From contig NC_134570.1 of the NCBI RefSeq assembly GCF_050947875.1, positions 209,527,750 to 209,591,749 on the forward strand: a DNA stretch of 64,000 bases. The letters are read 5' to 3'. Source of the DNA: Dermacentor variabilis. Taxonomy: Eukaryota > Arthropoda > Arachnida > Ixodida > Ixodidae. The notes beneath the pieces are model-generated. The model was not told the origin of the DNA, did no database searches, and saw only the letters and a list, made by a program, of their open reading frames with translations. Positions 33,600-44,775 of the stretch are shown here, one piece after another. Every line of letters starts with the position of its first letter. Within the stretch, counting starts at the first letter, position 1. The translations under genes were made by a program, and so were the position numbers.

Positions 33600-33984
33600 T
33601 TTATTGCACATTGTTATTACACATATACAAAATGTAAAACAGTAAGAAAAAAGACACCGTCGCAACACTGATTACTTTTCGTCATAGCCATCGATCCCAG
33701 GCTACTACCGCGATGGAAACAGTATTTCTGTTTTCGATAGAGAAACAGATGGGCTCCTTACAGAATTATTGCTTCTAATAATTTCGAACGCCTCAATGAT
33801 CTCCTTAGTCACTTGACACATGTTTCTGATCATCACTTTTGATCTGTCAAAGAAGGGTTTACAGCCGCAGCGAAATCACTGCGACTAGGTGACCAGCCTT
33901 TGCCAGATTGTCAACATCATTAGGATGCTCCAGTAACCGATCATTGAGGCATCTTCCCGTAGGGTCCAAAATTATCGAGACATT
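33600..33984 (-). pseudogene. PLE copy C: GIY-YIG C-terminus and 3' end
   Basis: Minus translation gives TGRCLNDRLLEH, a valine-leucine segment, then (after a shift) CGCKPFFDRSKV, then KEIIEAFEII and SLSKTE. These are the late blocks of the PLE endonuclease, in the same order as in copies A and B. The 3' flank to about 33600 follows. Confidence 0.75.
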
Positions 33985-34195
33985 CCAGATGATTAGACGC
34001 AATAATTCTGTAAACTACCCATCTATTTCTCCATTGAAAAAAGAAATCCCGTTCTTGTCGCGATAGTGGCCTGTGGTGCATGTTTATGCCGAAGAGTTAC
34101 CAATGTTGCGACAGTGGCTTTCTTTCTTCCAGTTGTGTTATGGTATATATGCATTAACCATGTGCAAAAATAATTCAGTAGCTAGTAGCGCTTTG
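33985..34195 (+). repeat. PLE 3' end in inverted duplication
   Basis: Plus sequence from GATTAGACGCAATAATTCTG (33992) to about 34190 matches the minus-strand 3' end of copy C (33790 down to 33600). Shared landmarks include AATAATTCTGTAA, CCATCT(A/G)TTTCT, TCGCGRTAGT and TGTTGCGAC. The two 3' ends point away from a junction near 33985. Confidence 0.7.
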
Positions 34196-34899
34196 GCTTG
34201 GTTGCCTCCTGTTCTCCTACGCTTGTCTTGCGCTTTACTTTAGGTTATGCCATACTAACTAGCCCACCACTCCGCTCTTCAGAACGCATTATCTGCATCA
34301 TACCTTTTTCAGTACATTCCCTTCAATTCTTCGTTTTTCACATATTATTAGATTATGTGGGATTAGAAGGTCTGCAGTAGCCGGCGAACAATAAGAAATA
34401 AATAACGTAACGTCAACAGTTGCAAAGTTCACATACAGATTTTCGTGAAGTAAAAGAATCGTAGTTTGCGTCCAGTTACTTCTACATTTACACCTATATT
34501 CGTTTTCGCGAGTCTTCGCTTGTACTTCGCAGATCACGAGCACGTATTTTCATCTTTGAATGGTCGTCGGTATGCCTGTAGGGTTTGCCTAGACGAGTTT
34601 ACGACCGTCTGCGCATCTGCAATTCCGGAACTACAAGAGCAGAACCTTTTAGAAATCATTCTGCATTGGGGGGGGGGGGGCAGTTACCCATCGCGACGGG
34701 TAACATTTCTATCGAGGATAACCACTTCTATCATCGATAAATCAAAGAAGTCTTTAGGCTTGTAGAGCCTTCTGGGCTGCTCTCGTCTGCGATAAGGTAG
34801 ACTCACTGCCTACAGGATTACCTGACTGAGCTACGTCGAATGCTTGGTGGCCATAGTCTGAAGTCCAAATCCCTCTATAAGGCTTTTTTTACAATGGTG
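34196..34899. other. Unassigned interval with a 13 bp G-run
   Basis: No gene is recognised. A poly-G tract of 13 lies at 34668-34680. The last part (from about 34790) may be the 5' flank or UTR of the RTE-type LINE. Confidence 0.45.
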
Positions 34900-35219
34900 A
34901 GCTTAAAGTTCACCTCCTCTAGTGCACAACATCTGCCGGTTTAGAGTCACAGCTGTCACCGTCAAAAGATGCCGTGAGCGAGCGGGGCTATACTAATCCA
35001 GTTACAACCAAATTAGGAAGGCCCGCTAAGCTTCAACAAGACACTCCCTTGCTAGAACAGAAATTGGCCTCCCTGGTGCAGTATTCGGCCTCTCCCTCCA
35101 AAATGACTAATTACCCAATGGCTCTCAGTCCCCAGCAGCAGCGGAACACCTGATGAAGGCGTCGGTCAGACCTGTTACGCAGCAGAGGCTACTAAGCATG
35201 TCTGGGTCCGGACAGGCCG

Positions 35220-36260
35220 CCGATGGAGACTGATCCTTACAACGTTTAACACCCGAACCCTCTCGAGTGAGGCTAATTTAGCATGACTCATTGAGGAACT
35301 ATGTGACATTGTTTGGGATATCATCGACCTTAGTGAGATTAGAACTGGTGAGGCTTATACATTGCTGAATAACGGAGATGTCCTCTGCTATAGATAGGAT
35401 AAGAAGCAATACTTCCTAGGATTCCTAATCCCTTAGGACATAGCGGGCAACATTGAGGAGTTCTACAGCATTAATGACAGGGTAGCTGTAGTCGTAATCA
35501 AACTTAGCGAGTTATAGATTAAAGTTAGTACAAGCCTTTACTCCAACATCGAGTCGCGATGAAGAGGAAGTAGATCAGTTTTATGAAGATGTTGAATTAG
35601 CCATAGGAAAAGTGCAAACTACGTATAGTGTAGCAATGGGGGACTTCAATACAAAAGTGAGGAAAAAGCAGTCTGGTGAGCAAGCAATTGGCAACTACGA
35701 CGTCGTTTCTAGGAACGCTAGAGGAGAGGTGCTTGTAAAATTCGCAGAAAGGAATGAGCATGGAATAATGAACATATTTTTTCAGGAAATGTAGCAGAAC
35801 ACAGTGTACCTAGAAAAGCCCTTATGGTGAAACAAGAAATGAAATTGACTGAGAAATGAATCCCAGCATAGTGCAGGATGTAGAAGTTATAGGTATGATA
35901 AAGTGCAGTGATCATAGGTTAGTGAGGGCTAGGATTCACCTGAATTTGAAGAGAGAAAAAGCTGAATTGGCGAAGAAGTAACAGGTCAACCTGGAGGCAG
36001 TAAGAGTAAAAGCAAGCAAATTCAGGCTGGTACTTGCAAACAAATATGCCGCCTTGCAACAGAGAGATGATGTTGACGTAGAGCTAATGAATGAAACGGT
36101 AACTACGCTAGCTTCAGAGGCAGCTATTGAAGTGGGCGGCAAAGCACCAAAGCAACCAGTAGGCAAGTTCTCCCAAGAAACAAAGGAGTAAATAGAGAAA
36201 CGACAAAGAATTACAGTGTCCAACGCAAGAGATAAAATAAAATTCGCAGAACTGTCCAAA
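35220..36260 (+). pseudogene. RTE copy 1 endonuclease and linker
   Basis: Fragments in several frames include a F-N-T-R-T-L-S-S-E-A start, then SVAMGDFNTKVRKKQ (catalytic Asp/Asn at about 35638-35660), then GETRNEID and IKCSDHRLVRARI (catalytic Asp-His). Order and spacing fit an AP-type nuclease of the RTE clade. Stops occur about every 20-60 codons. Confidence 0.72.
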
Positions 36261-36544
36261 CTGGTCAACAAGGCAAAAATAAGTGATATTCGAAGGTTTA
36301 ATGTCAGAAAGACTAAAGAAGCCGTTAAAATGAATGGTGCCTGAAATCAGTGAGAAAGAAACTCAGCACAGGACAAACCAAGATGTATGCGCTGAAAGAT
36401 AAGCAGGGTAATACCATCAGCAATCTCGAAGATATAGTAATAGAAGCGGTAGAATTCTATACTTACCTGCGCAATATACGGAGCAGTCAGAATACCTCCA
36501 TCAGAAACAGTAATGAATAGGATACAAAAGTCATCCTCTAACCA

Positions 36545-37480
36545 GCTATGAGGTCGTTATGGCCTTAAAAGACATGAAACGAGAAATATCGGCAGTAGAT
36601 GATGGAATAGGAGTCGATTTAATCAAAGAGGGAGGAGGCACATTGATCAGAAAACTGGCACCTCTTTATACGAATTGTCTATCGAGTGCAAGGGTTCCAG
36701 AAAACTGGAAGAATGCATACATAATAGTAATCCTGAAAGAGGGAGACGTTAAAGAATTGAAAAATTATAGACCCACTAGCTTACCCCCAGTATTACATCA
36801 AATATTTAAGAAAATAATCTCCATTAGAATAAGGCCAACAATGGAATTTAGTGAACCAAGACACCAGGCTGGCGCAAAGAAGGGATACTCTACAATGAAT
36901 AGCATCCATATCATTAGTCAGGTAATCGAGGAATTCACAGAATACAAGAAGCCTCTCTATATGGCTTTCATAGATTACTAAAATGCATTTGATTTAGTAG
37001 AGATACCAGCAGTCACGGAGGTATTACGTAATCAAGGAGTACAGAACGCTCACGTAAAATACCTTGGAAAATATCTACAGAGGTTCTACAGCTACCTTAA
37101 TTCTACACAAGAAAAACAGGATGATACCCATGAAGAAAGGGGTCAGACAGGGAGACAGAATGTGACCGATGCTATTCACAGCGTGCTTTGAAGAAATATT
37201 CAAGCTATTTTACTGGGAACGCTTAGGAGTAAGGATTGACGGCGAATATCTCGGCAACCTACGGTTTGCCGATGAGATTGTTCTTTTCAGCTACAATGCA
37301 GACGAGTTACAACAAATGATTGAGGACCTTAACAGAGTGAGTGTAAGAGTGGGCTTTAAGATTAATATGCAGAAGGCAGAGATAATGATGAATAGTTGGG
37401 CAATGGATCAAGAGTTCAGTATTGCCAGTCAGCCACTAGAATTTGTGAAGGATTACGTTTACCTTGGTCAATAAATCATA
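36545..37480 (+). pseudogene. RTE copy 1 reverse transcriptase
   Basis: GVDLIKEGG, VPENWKNAYI, LKNYRPTSL, MAFIDY (stop just after) and NLRFADEIVLF follow in order. The catalytic box reads F-A-D-E (37265-37276) where F-A-D-D is expected, so the second Asp is Glu. A region around 37000-37170 is shifted. Later blocks KINMQKAEIMMNS and YVYLGQ are clear. Confidence 0.8.
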
Positions 37481-38043
37481 GGGAACCCTGATCATGAGAA
37501 GGAAATTAATAGAAGAATAAAAATGGGTTGGATCGCACACGGAAGACATTGTCAGCCCTTGACTGGAAGCTTGCCATTATCATTGAAAAAGAAGGTGTAC
37601 AATTAGGGCATTTTACCAGTGCTGACATATTGGGCAGAGACTTGGAGACTGACAAAGAAGCTTGAGAACAAGTTAAGGAGCGCGCAAATAGCGCTGGGAT
37701 GAAGATTGCTAGGCATAACGTTAAGAGGCAAAAAGAGAGCGGTTTTGATCAGAGAGCTAACGGGTATAGACGATATTCTAATTGACATCAAGAGAAAAAA
37801 TGGAGCTGGGCAGGTTATGTAATGCGCCATTTAGATAACCGTTGGACAATTAGTGTTACAGAATGGGTACCAAGAGAGGGGAAACGCCGTCGAGGATCGC
37901 AGAAGAGTACTTGGAGCGATGAAATTAGGAAATTTGCGGGCGCTGGTTGGAATCGGTTGGCTCAGAACAAGGGTAAATGAACAACGCAGGGAGAGGCCTT
38001 CGTCCTGCAGTGCACATAAAACCGGATGATGATGATGATGATG

Positions 38044-38513
38044 GGTTTTTTCTAGGCCTATCGAAAATTCAACTAGCACGTAGTTTTAGGACGTAATATG
38101 TGCAACAGTTCTTATCTTGGTTTAGCAAACAGTAAATATTGCGCGAAGTAATATTGTTGGAACATGCATACTTTACCGCATATTCACAAATTGTAAAGCG
38201 ACTCCTAAATCAATTTGACGTCTTGGGGTTTGAGACAGCACCACAAATGTTATATCCACCACAAATGCATAAAGAGCTATAACACTTTTATTTCAGCTGA
38301 ATTAGTGACAGAAATGAACAATTCAAACCAGTGTGCTATTGGGCTTTCGTCACCAAAAGAAATTAATGATAATGACAATCTTTACAACTATCTCTTTTTA
38401 CGTAATAAGTGCGACTACGTTTTTCGACGCGGAGATGAACGCCTCATTTTGTGCAACATGGAACGTTGTAATATTGCCGAATGGTACGTTGTACATAATC
38501 AACTCTAACTTAC
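38044..38513. other. Unassigned interval
   Basis: A 97-codon plus frame (38215-38508) has no recognised domain. This segment would be intronic for the Kunitz exon on the minus strand. Confidence 0.4.
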
Positions 38514-38693
38514 CTGAATGGCATACTAGTGCGCAGTAACGAATTGCAGGAAAATAAATATCGCCTTGATCAACTCTCGCGGCTAGGCATCTTTTAGAAG
38601 TCTGGTTGTAATAATACCGCCTCACGGCGCCGTTCTTCCGTGTCAAATCAGGCGTTGTTGAGCAGTTGACGCGTTTTCTTATGTATGGCAACA
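38514..38693 (-). CDS. Single Kunitz-type domain exon with lost second disulfide
   Basis: On the minus strand an exon of exactly 180 nt is bounded by ATATTTTTCAG (acceptor, ending at 38694) and CAG|GTAAGT (donor at 38513-38508), in phase 1-1, the usual phase of Kunitz exons. The frame reads VNCSTT, then RRYYYNQTSKRC, then YCALVC. The spacing from the first Cys to the RC cysteine is 24 residues, as between C1 and C3 of BPTI/Kunitz; C5-x3-C6 is also kept. C2 reads Lys, and no Cys stands at C4, so the C2-C4 bridge is absent. Tick salivary Kunitz proteins inhibit host proteases; that role is only inferred. No other exon is found nearby. Confidence 0.65.
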
Positions 38694-39289
38694 CTGAAAA
38701 ATATAGCAGGATTATGTTGTGCAACACGAACGGCACTACTAATGAATGAAATAAAAATTCATGTATCATATTTGAGAAAGACTGCTGATTGATGATTACG
38801 AATATTACTCTAAAATGAGTACCCCTTCCGCTCTCCGTCTGCTCTAAAAGTGACCGATGTATTACTGTATCAGTCGTTTGTACACCACTTGAAATATAAA
38901 CTGAATCATACGTTGTTTGCTGCGTGCGACACACGACTTCAGATTCATGAGAGGAACAAATATGTGTGCATATATGTATCTGCATAAATATACAGAAAAG
39001 TAGGTTGACATCACAGTTTTATGAGAAGTTGATATAATTTGTGAACAATAAGATTAGAATATGTAAGTAACAAAATAGATAAGCAAATAAAAATGGCTGG
39101 ATATGCAGCTCTTTTTGCAGCGCTCTGCGGTGCGACTCTAAAGTTCTGCTTCAACACGCTGATGTAATCCGAATGTGGGTGCGGGGTTCGGACTCGGGCG
39201 TCATGCAGAGAATCGCTTGCCTGCGTCACTGTAGCGCCTCACATATGGTAGCTCGCCTGCTCTCTACCGGGGCGTCGCATTTAGCTGGT
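38694..39289. other. Unassigned interval
   Basis: The minus frame continues upstream of the Kunitz acceptor but shows no domain; it is probably intron. No second Kunitz exon or signal-peptide exon is evident up to 39290. Confidence 0.45.
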
Positions 39290-40060
39290 TAAACGGACCC
39301 ACGCCATCGTCCGAACCAACCGCCGGGAGTTGCTTGTTGATGACGATACGAGGTCGGGAGCTTGAGGGAATATAGAGCCGTATTCACTGTTGCGATAGCA
39401 ACTACATGCACACTCCAGGCGCATTTCCGCCGTTGGGGATGGCATCGCTGTGATGTCACGTATAAAGCTCAAGTATAATGAGAGCGTAGTCGCGTGCCCT
39501 ATGCTGTGTGTGCGAGTGAAAGCGTGCTTGGGTGAGCCGAAAGTGTTGACTCGATCTCGCCAGCGCAAGAAAGGTTTATCGCGCATGGTACCGGGATGGT
39601 GAAGGGGGCACGGAGGCTCTTTATTACGGTGGCGCAGAGCATGGCGCAACTGCTCGGGCTCTATCTGTAAAGAGATCTGCAACGGGGACACAGTGCGCCG
39701 AGTCCTGATAACTTCGTGTGCGCTGTGTTCTCACCACTTAGTTCGCGTTGAAGCGAGAGGCAGCACGAAAGTCCTTTCGCTCGCTGCGGCCGCGCACTTC
39801 CTCATTCTTAGCGTTTCGGGACCTTATGGGCGCGGTCATCGAGGGAGATGTGATTATTTTTACTGGTGCGCGCGTGACAACATGCTTCTTAATTTATTAG
39901 CAAGCAAATGTTTACGAGTTTATACGGCCAATAAAACTGATATCCTTTCTTTGTATCGCTGTCTACTAATTTGCTCTCGCAAGCGATGCTCGCCTTTCGG
40001 GCGAAACTGCGACTTTCTTTTTCATAGGTTTACAGAAATGGATCGACATATGGGGGTGCG
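39290..40060. repeat. Suspected interspersed tick repeat
   Basis: A GC-rich block with ATAGCAACTACATGCACACTCC-type and GTGTGCGAGTGAAAGCGTGC motifs, which I associate with a common tick non-coding repeat. There is only one copy in the window, so the sequence itself does not prove repetition. It has no coding content. Confidence 0.35.
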
Positions 40061-41057
40061 CACATTCCATGTAGGAGCACTATAAATGTTTGAGCTGACT
40101 ACACGTCTGAGCACACACACGTCAGCACAGTCAGCTCACATGTCAGTGCACCAAAGCTGTCCGCTTTTGAAACAGTCATTTTCCAGGGTGAACTGCATGA
40201 AGGGAACTGATGATTGTCTCTATGACAACCATAGTGATAGAACTGCTCACAAGAACCTGCCTATGGCCGAAAAACCTTGCGGAGTTGCGCCTTTGATGTC
40301 CAACATTTGAACACGCCTACGAAGCACTCACGAGACAATATGGAAACGAGTCCACGCCGTTTCTATGAAAGTAGTCGACACCTGCTCATTGCTTTCCGTG
40401 GTGGTCAGCTGGTCAGTCGTTACCGCTTCGATAGAGTGCAGCCGTTGTGGTCGCCTCGATATTTCCCGCCAGCTGTTCTTGTCGCATCTTATTCCCGATC
40501 AATGTTGGTGTCGGGCCCCGTCACCGTCCTGGAGGGCGCTGGTGACGGGGCTACCTCGTGGGAAGCACCCGACGAATATGCACCAACATTTTGGGACTTT
40601 CCGACAGCTTTGGCTATGGGTATCAAGCAGATGTTCGCAAACTTTTGAAAGAACTCGTCGTCAGTGCCCTATCTTGTGTCTACTGGTAGACTTATGCGAT
40701 GAAACTGGGATTTCGATTGTTAGAAAAGGAGTGGCTATTTATATGCCGACATCACCAAGCACACGAGCACATGGCACGATTACAATTCACGTTTATAGAT
40801 ATAAGAACTCTTTCTTGAGCAAAGATCCAGAGCGTGCAGTGACGCAGGTGTCATCACACTTGCGGATTGCAAAAGCTTGAAATATCTATGCGTTCCTTGT
40901 TCCCGATATTTAAAAATGATGCATCTGGTCAAAGTCTGGAAAGTATGCGCCCGTGGCTAGGCAAGTGGCTACAAGGCGCTTCCTTTGACAAGTGTGCATC
41001 ATCTCGTAATCTATCATTAACGCAACAATCCCTTTGTAAACGAATTTGCGTGCGTAT
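40061..41057. other. Unassigned interval
   Basis: Frames of 123-171 codons at 40277-40880 show no domain. It lies just upstream of the LTR-like segment at 41058. Confidence 0.4.
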
Positions 41058-41365
41058 TGTCACAGCGCCTTGTTCCTTTTACTGCCTCTGTTGACTGTCG
41101 TACAAAGCCTGGACAATTTATTTCGAGCACTGAAGGGAAGGATCACACCTGCCTTCCGCATAATATTTTTTGTTCAATTATGTCACTCCCTAATGATGCA
41201 TGCGTATTGCGTGTTTCTTGTGGCCGATGCACGCGTGCGCCCCGATGAAGACGATGAACGCTCTCTGGCTCTCGTGCTCTCGGCTGAACTTGCTAGCGCT
41301 GCATTATTCTTTGCAAATGCACTTTGTAAATAGTCTTCAGTTCTTATTCTTTCCTTCGCTTAACA
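41058..41365 (+). repeat. Probable 5' LTR of a deleted gypsy element (gypsy B)
   Basis: The last 66 bp (41300-41365) match 41965-42030 nearly base for base and end in TAACA. The proposed left end TGTCACAGCG (41058) gives a TG...CA LTR of about 308 bp. The left border is a guess; the 66 bp repeat is seen directly. Confidence 0.5.
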
Positions 41366-41507
41366 TATGTTGGATGGTGCCGTTCCCGTCCTCGCCACGG
41401 AGCTCCGCAGTGGCCGCGCCGTCCTGCGTTCCGCAATAGCTACCGGCGACGACACCTCATCTGCTTCTACTCAGCATTGCCATTTGTTGGGCGTGTTGGT
41501 AAACTGA

Positions 41508-41684
41508 AAGCATATTTAGCGCCAGCAAACAAGGACGGAAGGGAGACGACACAACAATGCGCTAACTTCAACAACTTGATTTTCAGTAAATACACCTATA
41601 TATCCCATGCACAGTGGCGCCACCTTATCCAAATCTCCTTGTGGTGTCGTCTCCCTTCCGTCCTTGTTTGCTGGTGCTAAATGT
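41508..41684. mobile_element. ~177 bp foldback element
   Basis: Two arms of about 50 bp are reverse complements with few mismatches: the left starts AAGCATATTTAGCGCCAGCA and the right ends GCTGGTGCTAAATGTGCTT. The arms include AACAAGGACGGAAGGGAGAC and its complement. The ~75 bp between has no frame. It lies between the LTR and gag of gypsy B. It may be a foldback or short MITE-like element. Confidence 0.8.
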
Positions 41685-41689
41685 GCTTC

Positions 41690-41964
41690 TACTCCTGCGA
41701 CCCCACCAACCACGTACGTTACGGTTACCAAACATCGCGATCCTGGATTATGTTCCGGCCATGATAATGTCGATGTTGAGGACTGGCTCACCCTGTTTGA
41801 GCGTGTTAGCCAAAACAACAGCTGGGACCCTACAATCATGCTAGCGAATGTCCTATTCTACTTGGGCGGAACTCCCCGTGTCTGGTTCCGTACACACGAA
41901 GACGATATCTCTATCTGGGATGCTTTCAAGGAGAAGCTCGCCGACCTCTTTGGAAATCATTATC
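41690..41964 (+). pseudogene. Gypsy B gag fragment
   Basis: An open plus frame gives DVEDWLTLFERVSQNNSWDP, then IMLANVLFYLGGTPRVWF and WDAFKEKLADLFG. This is the N-terminal capsid region of tick gypsy gag, the part missing from gypsy A. It ends at 41964, where LTR sequence starts abruptly. Confidence 0.8.
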
Positions 41965-42030
41965 TGCATTATCCTTTATAAATACACTTTGTAAATAGTC
42001 TCCAGTTCTTATTCTTTCGTACGCGTAACA
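41965..42030 (+). repeat. 3' LTR end of gypsy B
   Basis: 66 bp from TGCATTAT to GTAACA, matching 41300-41365 with about eight differences. It directly abuts the gag fragment, so everything between gag and the LTR end was deleted. Confidence 0.7.
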
Positions 42031-42794
42031 ATATGAACCTGCGCTAAAAGAATAGTGATAATGATGGTAATCTTGCACTGCTGTTTTGCACAGCTGTCTT
42101 TCCCTGTGGGAAAGTGGAAATTAAACATTCAGCGACATCATAATACCACCTTCAGACAATTATCACCTTTCGCACGTTCTTGAGGCGCATGGTGGCTTTT
42201 AGATACCTGGTTTAACGCAAGATAGTTGACAGTGCGATCGAAAACGAAAAAAAGTAATAGAACGTGGATTGTAACTGGTTTCGAGAGAAACTCAGCAGAC
42301 ACGACTATACAGTTTCACAGCCTTGACTCTTCTGCCTTGCGACAAGGCATTGACAGTGACAACAGCGAAATCAAGAGCAACATTGGAAAAATTATAGGTT
42401 TTTATATTTTCATGCCATGCTGAACGTGCTACATGCTCTGTCAAATCAATTCTTCTTCGAGCAAAGATATGCAGCGAAAGCGGGAACGACTGTTTCATCA
42501 CTGAAAAGGGGCTGTCTAGCGACCTGGGCCACATTAGTGTGGGAAATGTGGGACACGTAGATAAAAGTGAGAAAATACTAAAGAAAGGTACTCCAGGTAA
42601 AAAAAAACGTTCAAGAGGAACAACGTGGTTATGGTTATGTAAAATACGTTAGGCCACCATCGTGCACCCTTCGAGCCCAGTTTACTTCAACAAATATAAA
42701 ATACCTTTGCTTTACAGCCTAATTTCGGAAGTACAAGATATTGCGAAAATTGTTTTTACGTGCCCTTCCTTCCGTTAGAACATTGTGGTAGCAT
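42031..42794. other. Unassigned interval
   Basis: AT-rich; no gene or repeat is recognised. Confidence 0.45.
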
Positions 42795-43840
42795 CAGGCT
42801 TTCATATATGTTTTTATTTATTTCAATACCCTAAAGGCCCAATGCGGTCATTACATAGGGGGGGATTCATCAAAGAAAACTTATAAATATACAACACAGG
42901 TCATAAACGACTGAAGACAGAAATAAACAAGTTAAGAAGCTAGGTACAAGTTATTAAGAAAAAAAAATGCCTAGGAACAGGAACTGGAAAATTGCACATG
43001 TAGCAAATTCCACAAGAAAAAAAAAGCACCTTCAGAAGTTGCAAAACATGGCATCTAACATTTCACGGAACGATACGGTCAGCACGCACAAAAAAAAAAG
43101 AAAGGAAAAAACAACGACGCATATCATTTTACGTTGGAATTTTCTAAGTATGGGACCAAAGAGCTGTTTGAAATGATGATGTTTCAGCGATAGCCGCAAT
43201 GCTAGACGGAAGCGAATTCCACTCTTCGATAGCCAGGACCAAAGGTGAGTATTTGAATCGTTCTGTTCGAGTGAAATTGGGTTGAGTCTTCTTCATATGA
43301 TCTACACTAGCCGATGTGTGCGGCGCCGGGAGAAGATGTGAACTTGCAAATGGTGTGTTATTGTGGTAGAGAGTGTGGAAAAAGGAAAAACGGCTGAATT
43401 TTCTGCGCATGACCAGAGGCGGGAGATGGAGCGATATTTTCAGTGATGTTACACTTTGATACCGAGAGTAGCGCGAAAGGATGAATCGTGCAGCCTTGTT
43501 TTGTATAGATTCTAACATGTTAATAAGATAGGTATAATGAGGGTTCCAGATCACTGACGCGTATTCTATCACAGGCCTGATTAGCATGTTGAATGCGTGA
43601 AGTTTTGTATCCTGGTTGGATTGGTGTAGTCGGTGTTTAAGAAGACCAAGTTTTTTTAAGGCTTTGGTAGTAATCAATTCTATATGAGTGCTCCAGGATA
43701 AATTAGAGGTAAAATTTACGCCGAGGTATTTCACCGACACTGCAGTTTCAATGATAGTATTATTAAGTGTGTAGGCATTAGGACTTGTGTTAGCGGCGAA
43801 AGTAAACTTAATAGGAAGTATGCAAATAAATTTAGCTGTG
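42795..43840 (-). mobile_element. 5'-truncated CR1-like LINE (LINE-D)
   Basis: The minus frame 43740-43144 is an intact C-terminal domain: KYLGVNFTSNLSW, LRP-type MLIRPVIEYASVIW, then SLKISLHLPPL and WNSLPSSI. Upstream (43840-43741) continues the end of the RT in phase. The 3' UTR ends in an AAATAAATAAAAA-type tail near 42810. It is the same group as LINE-A but a different family by sequence. Truncation at the 5' end is typical of LINE insertion. Confidence 0.82.
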
Positions 43841-44599
43841 CTGCACTATTGTGTTACTTTATTGCCAACAATCATAAATGTGGCGGCTAAACACTAGACA
43901 ACACTTCATGCAAACCACACGCCCAATGTAGAAACATGCTGTGGATCTCTTTCACATTAGGAAAGAAGAGGTAAAAAGAATAAAATGCTGTGAACGGCTC
44001 ACCAACAGCCTACATCTCCTGCAGAAAACAATTACCCACAGTGTATTTCCTATAATAAACAAGTCATATATTTCTCTTCCAAAAATTACAGAACTTAAAT
44101 AACAAAAATAAAAATTCACTTTATTAATAATGTCAGTAAAACATTACTCAAAATTTTTAATATTTTAGGTATTCTTTGCCGAAATCAGTTACTTTACGTT
44201 AGGTTGCATTATTAGTACCTTTCATTTAATTTTATTTTTTACTATTTATGCAAACTTGACTACCTCACTACACGCAATTTTATTTTATCCAATACTACCT
44301 TTCTGCTACATTTTCAGCTACATTATTTTGTTTACCATGCTGCCACTCAGTTTGTGGCCCACTCCCAACAATATCTTACTGCCATTATGCAAGGAATCAT
44401 CGTGATATTTATTTTTCTCCATCATGCAGAGGAGCCGCTATGGGGCTGCACAGGGCGGACGTGCTTTGCATCGGCTCCGCAACTTTCCTATGTTTTTGGT
44501 GGATTATCGCACTTTTCGTGGAAATTATTTTTAGCAACGATCGGTGGAAGCTTAAAGGACTCACCCAACACCAAGCTGCGTGAGGTGGACCCATGTTTT
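43841..44599. other. Unassigned interval
   Basis: AT-rich to 44340. A 119-codon plus frame (44354-44713) enters the LINE-C 5' UTR and is not a gene. Confidence 0.45.
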
Positions 44600-44775
44600 G
44601 GCCGATTATCGGTTCCTTTTGTCCCGCCAGGCAGGCGGGGAAAGCTAAACCTGGCATCTCCACGTACGCCACCATTGGCCGGCCGCCGCAGCGGCGGGGC
44701 GCGCCAAGCCTAACATGTCGCCGGACCTCTTTGGAACTCCTGATGTCCGGCGGCGACGCGCCAGGCCTTTCCCAG

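Larger units (their letters stand above)
34900..38043 (+). mobile_element. RTE-type LINE, copy 1, decayed
   Basis: Endonuclease (35220-36260), RT (36545-37480) and C-terminal region (to about 38015) follow in order on the plus strand, with a GATGATGATG microsatellite tail at 38024-38042, as in RTE elements. Copy 2 at 47843-50035 is alignable to it over the RT. There are many stops. It may have been near full length. Confidence 0.8.

Noticed and set aside
40277..40880. Plus frames of 123-171 codons
   Set aside because: Two frames overlap in the same strand without a recognised family; nothing supports translation.
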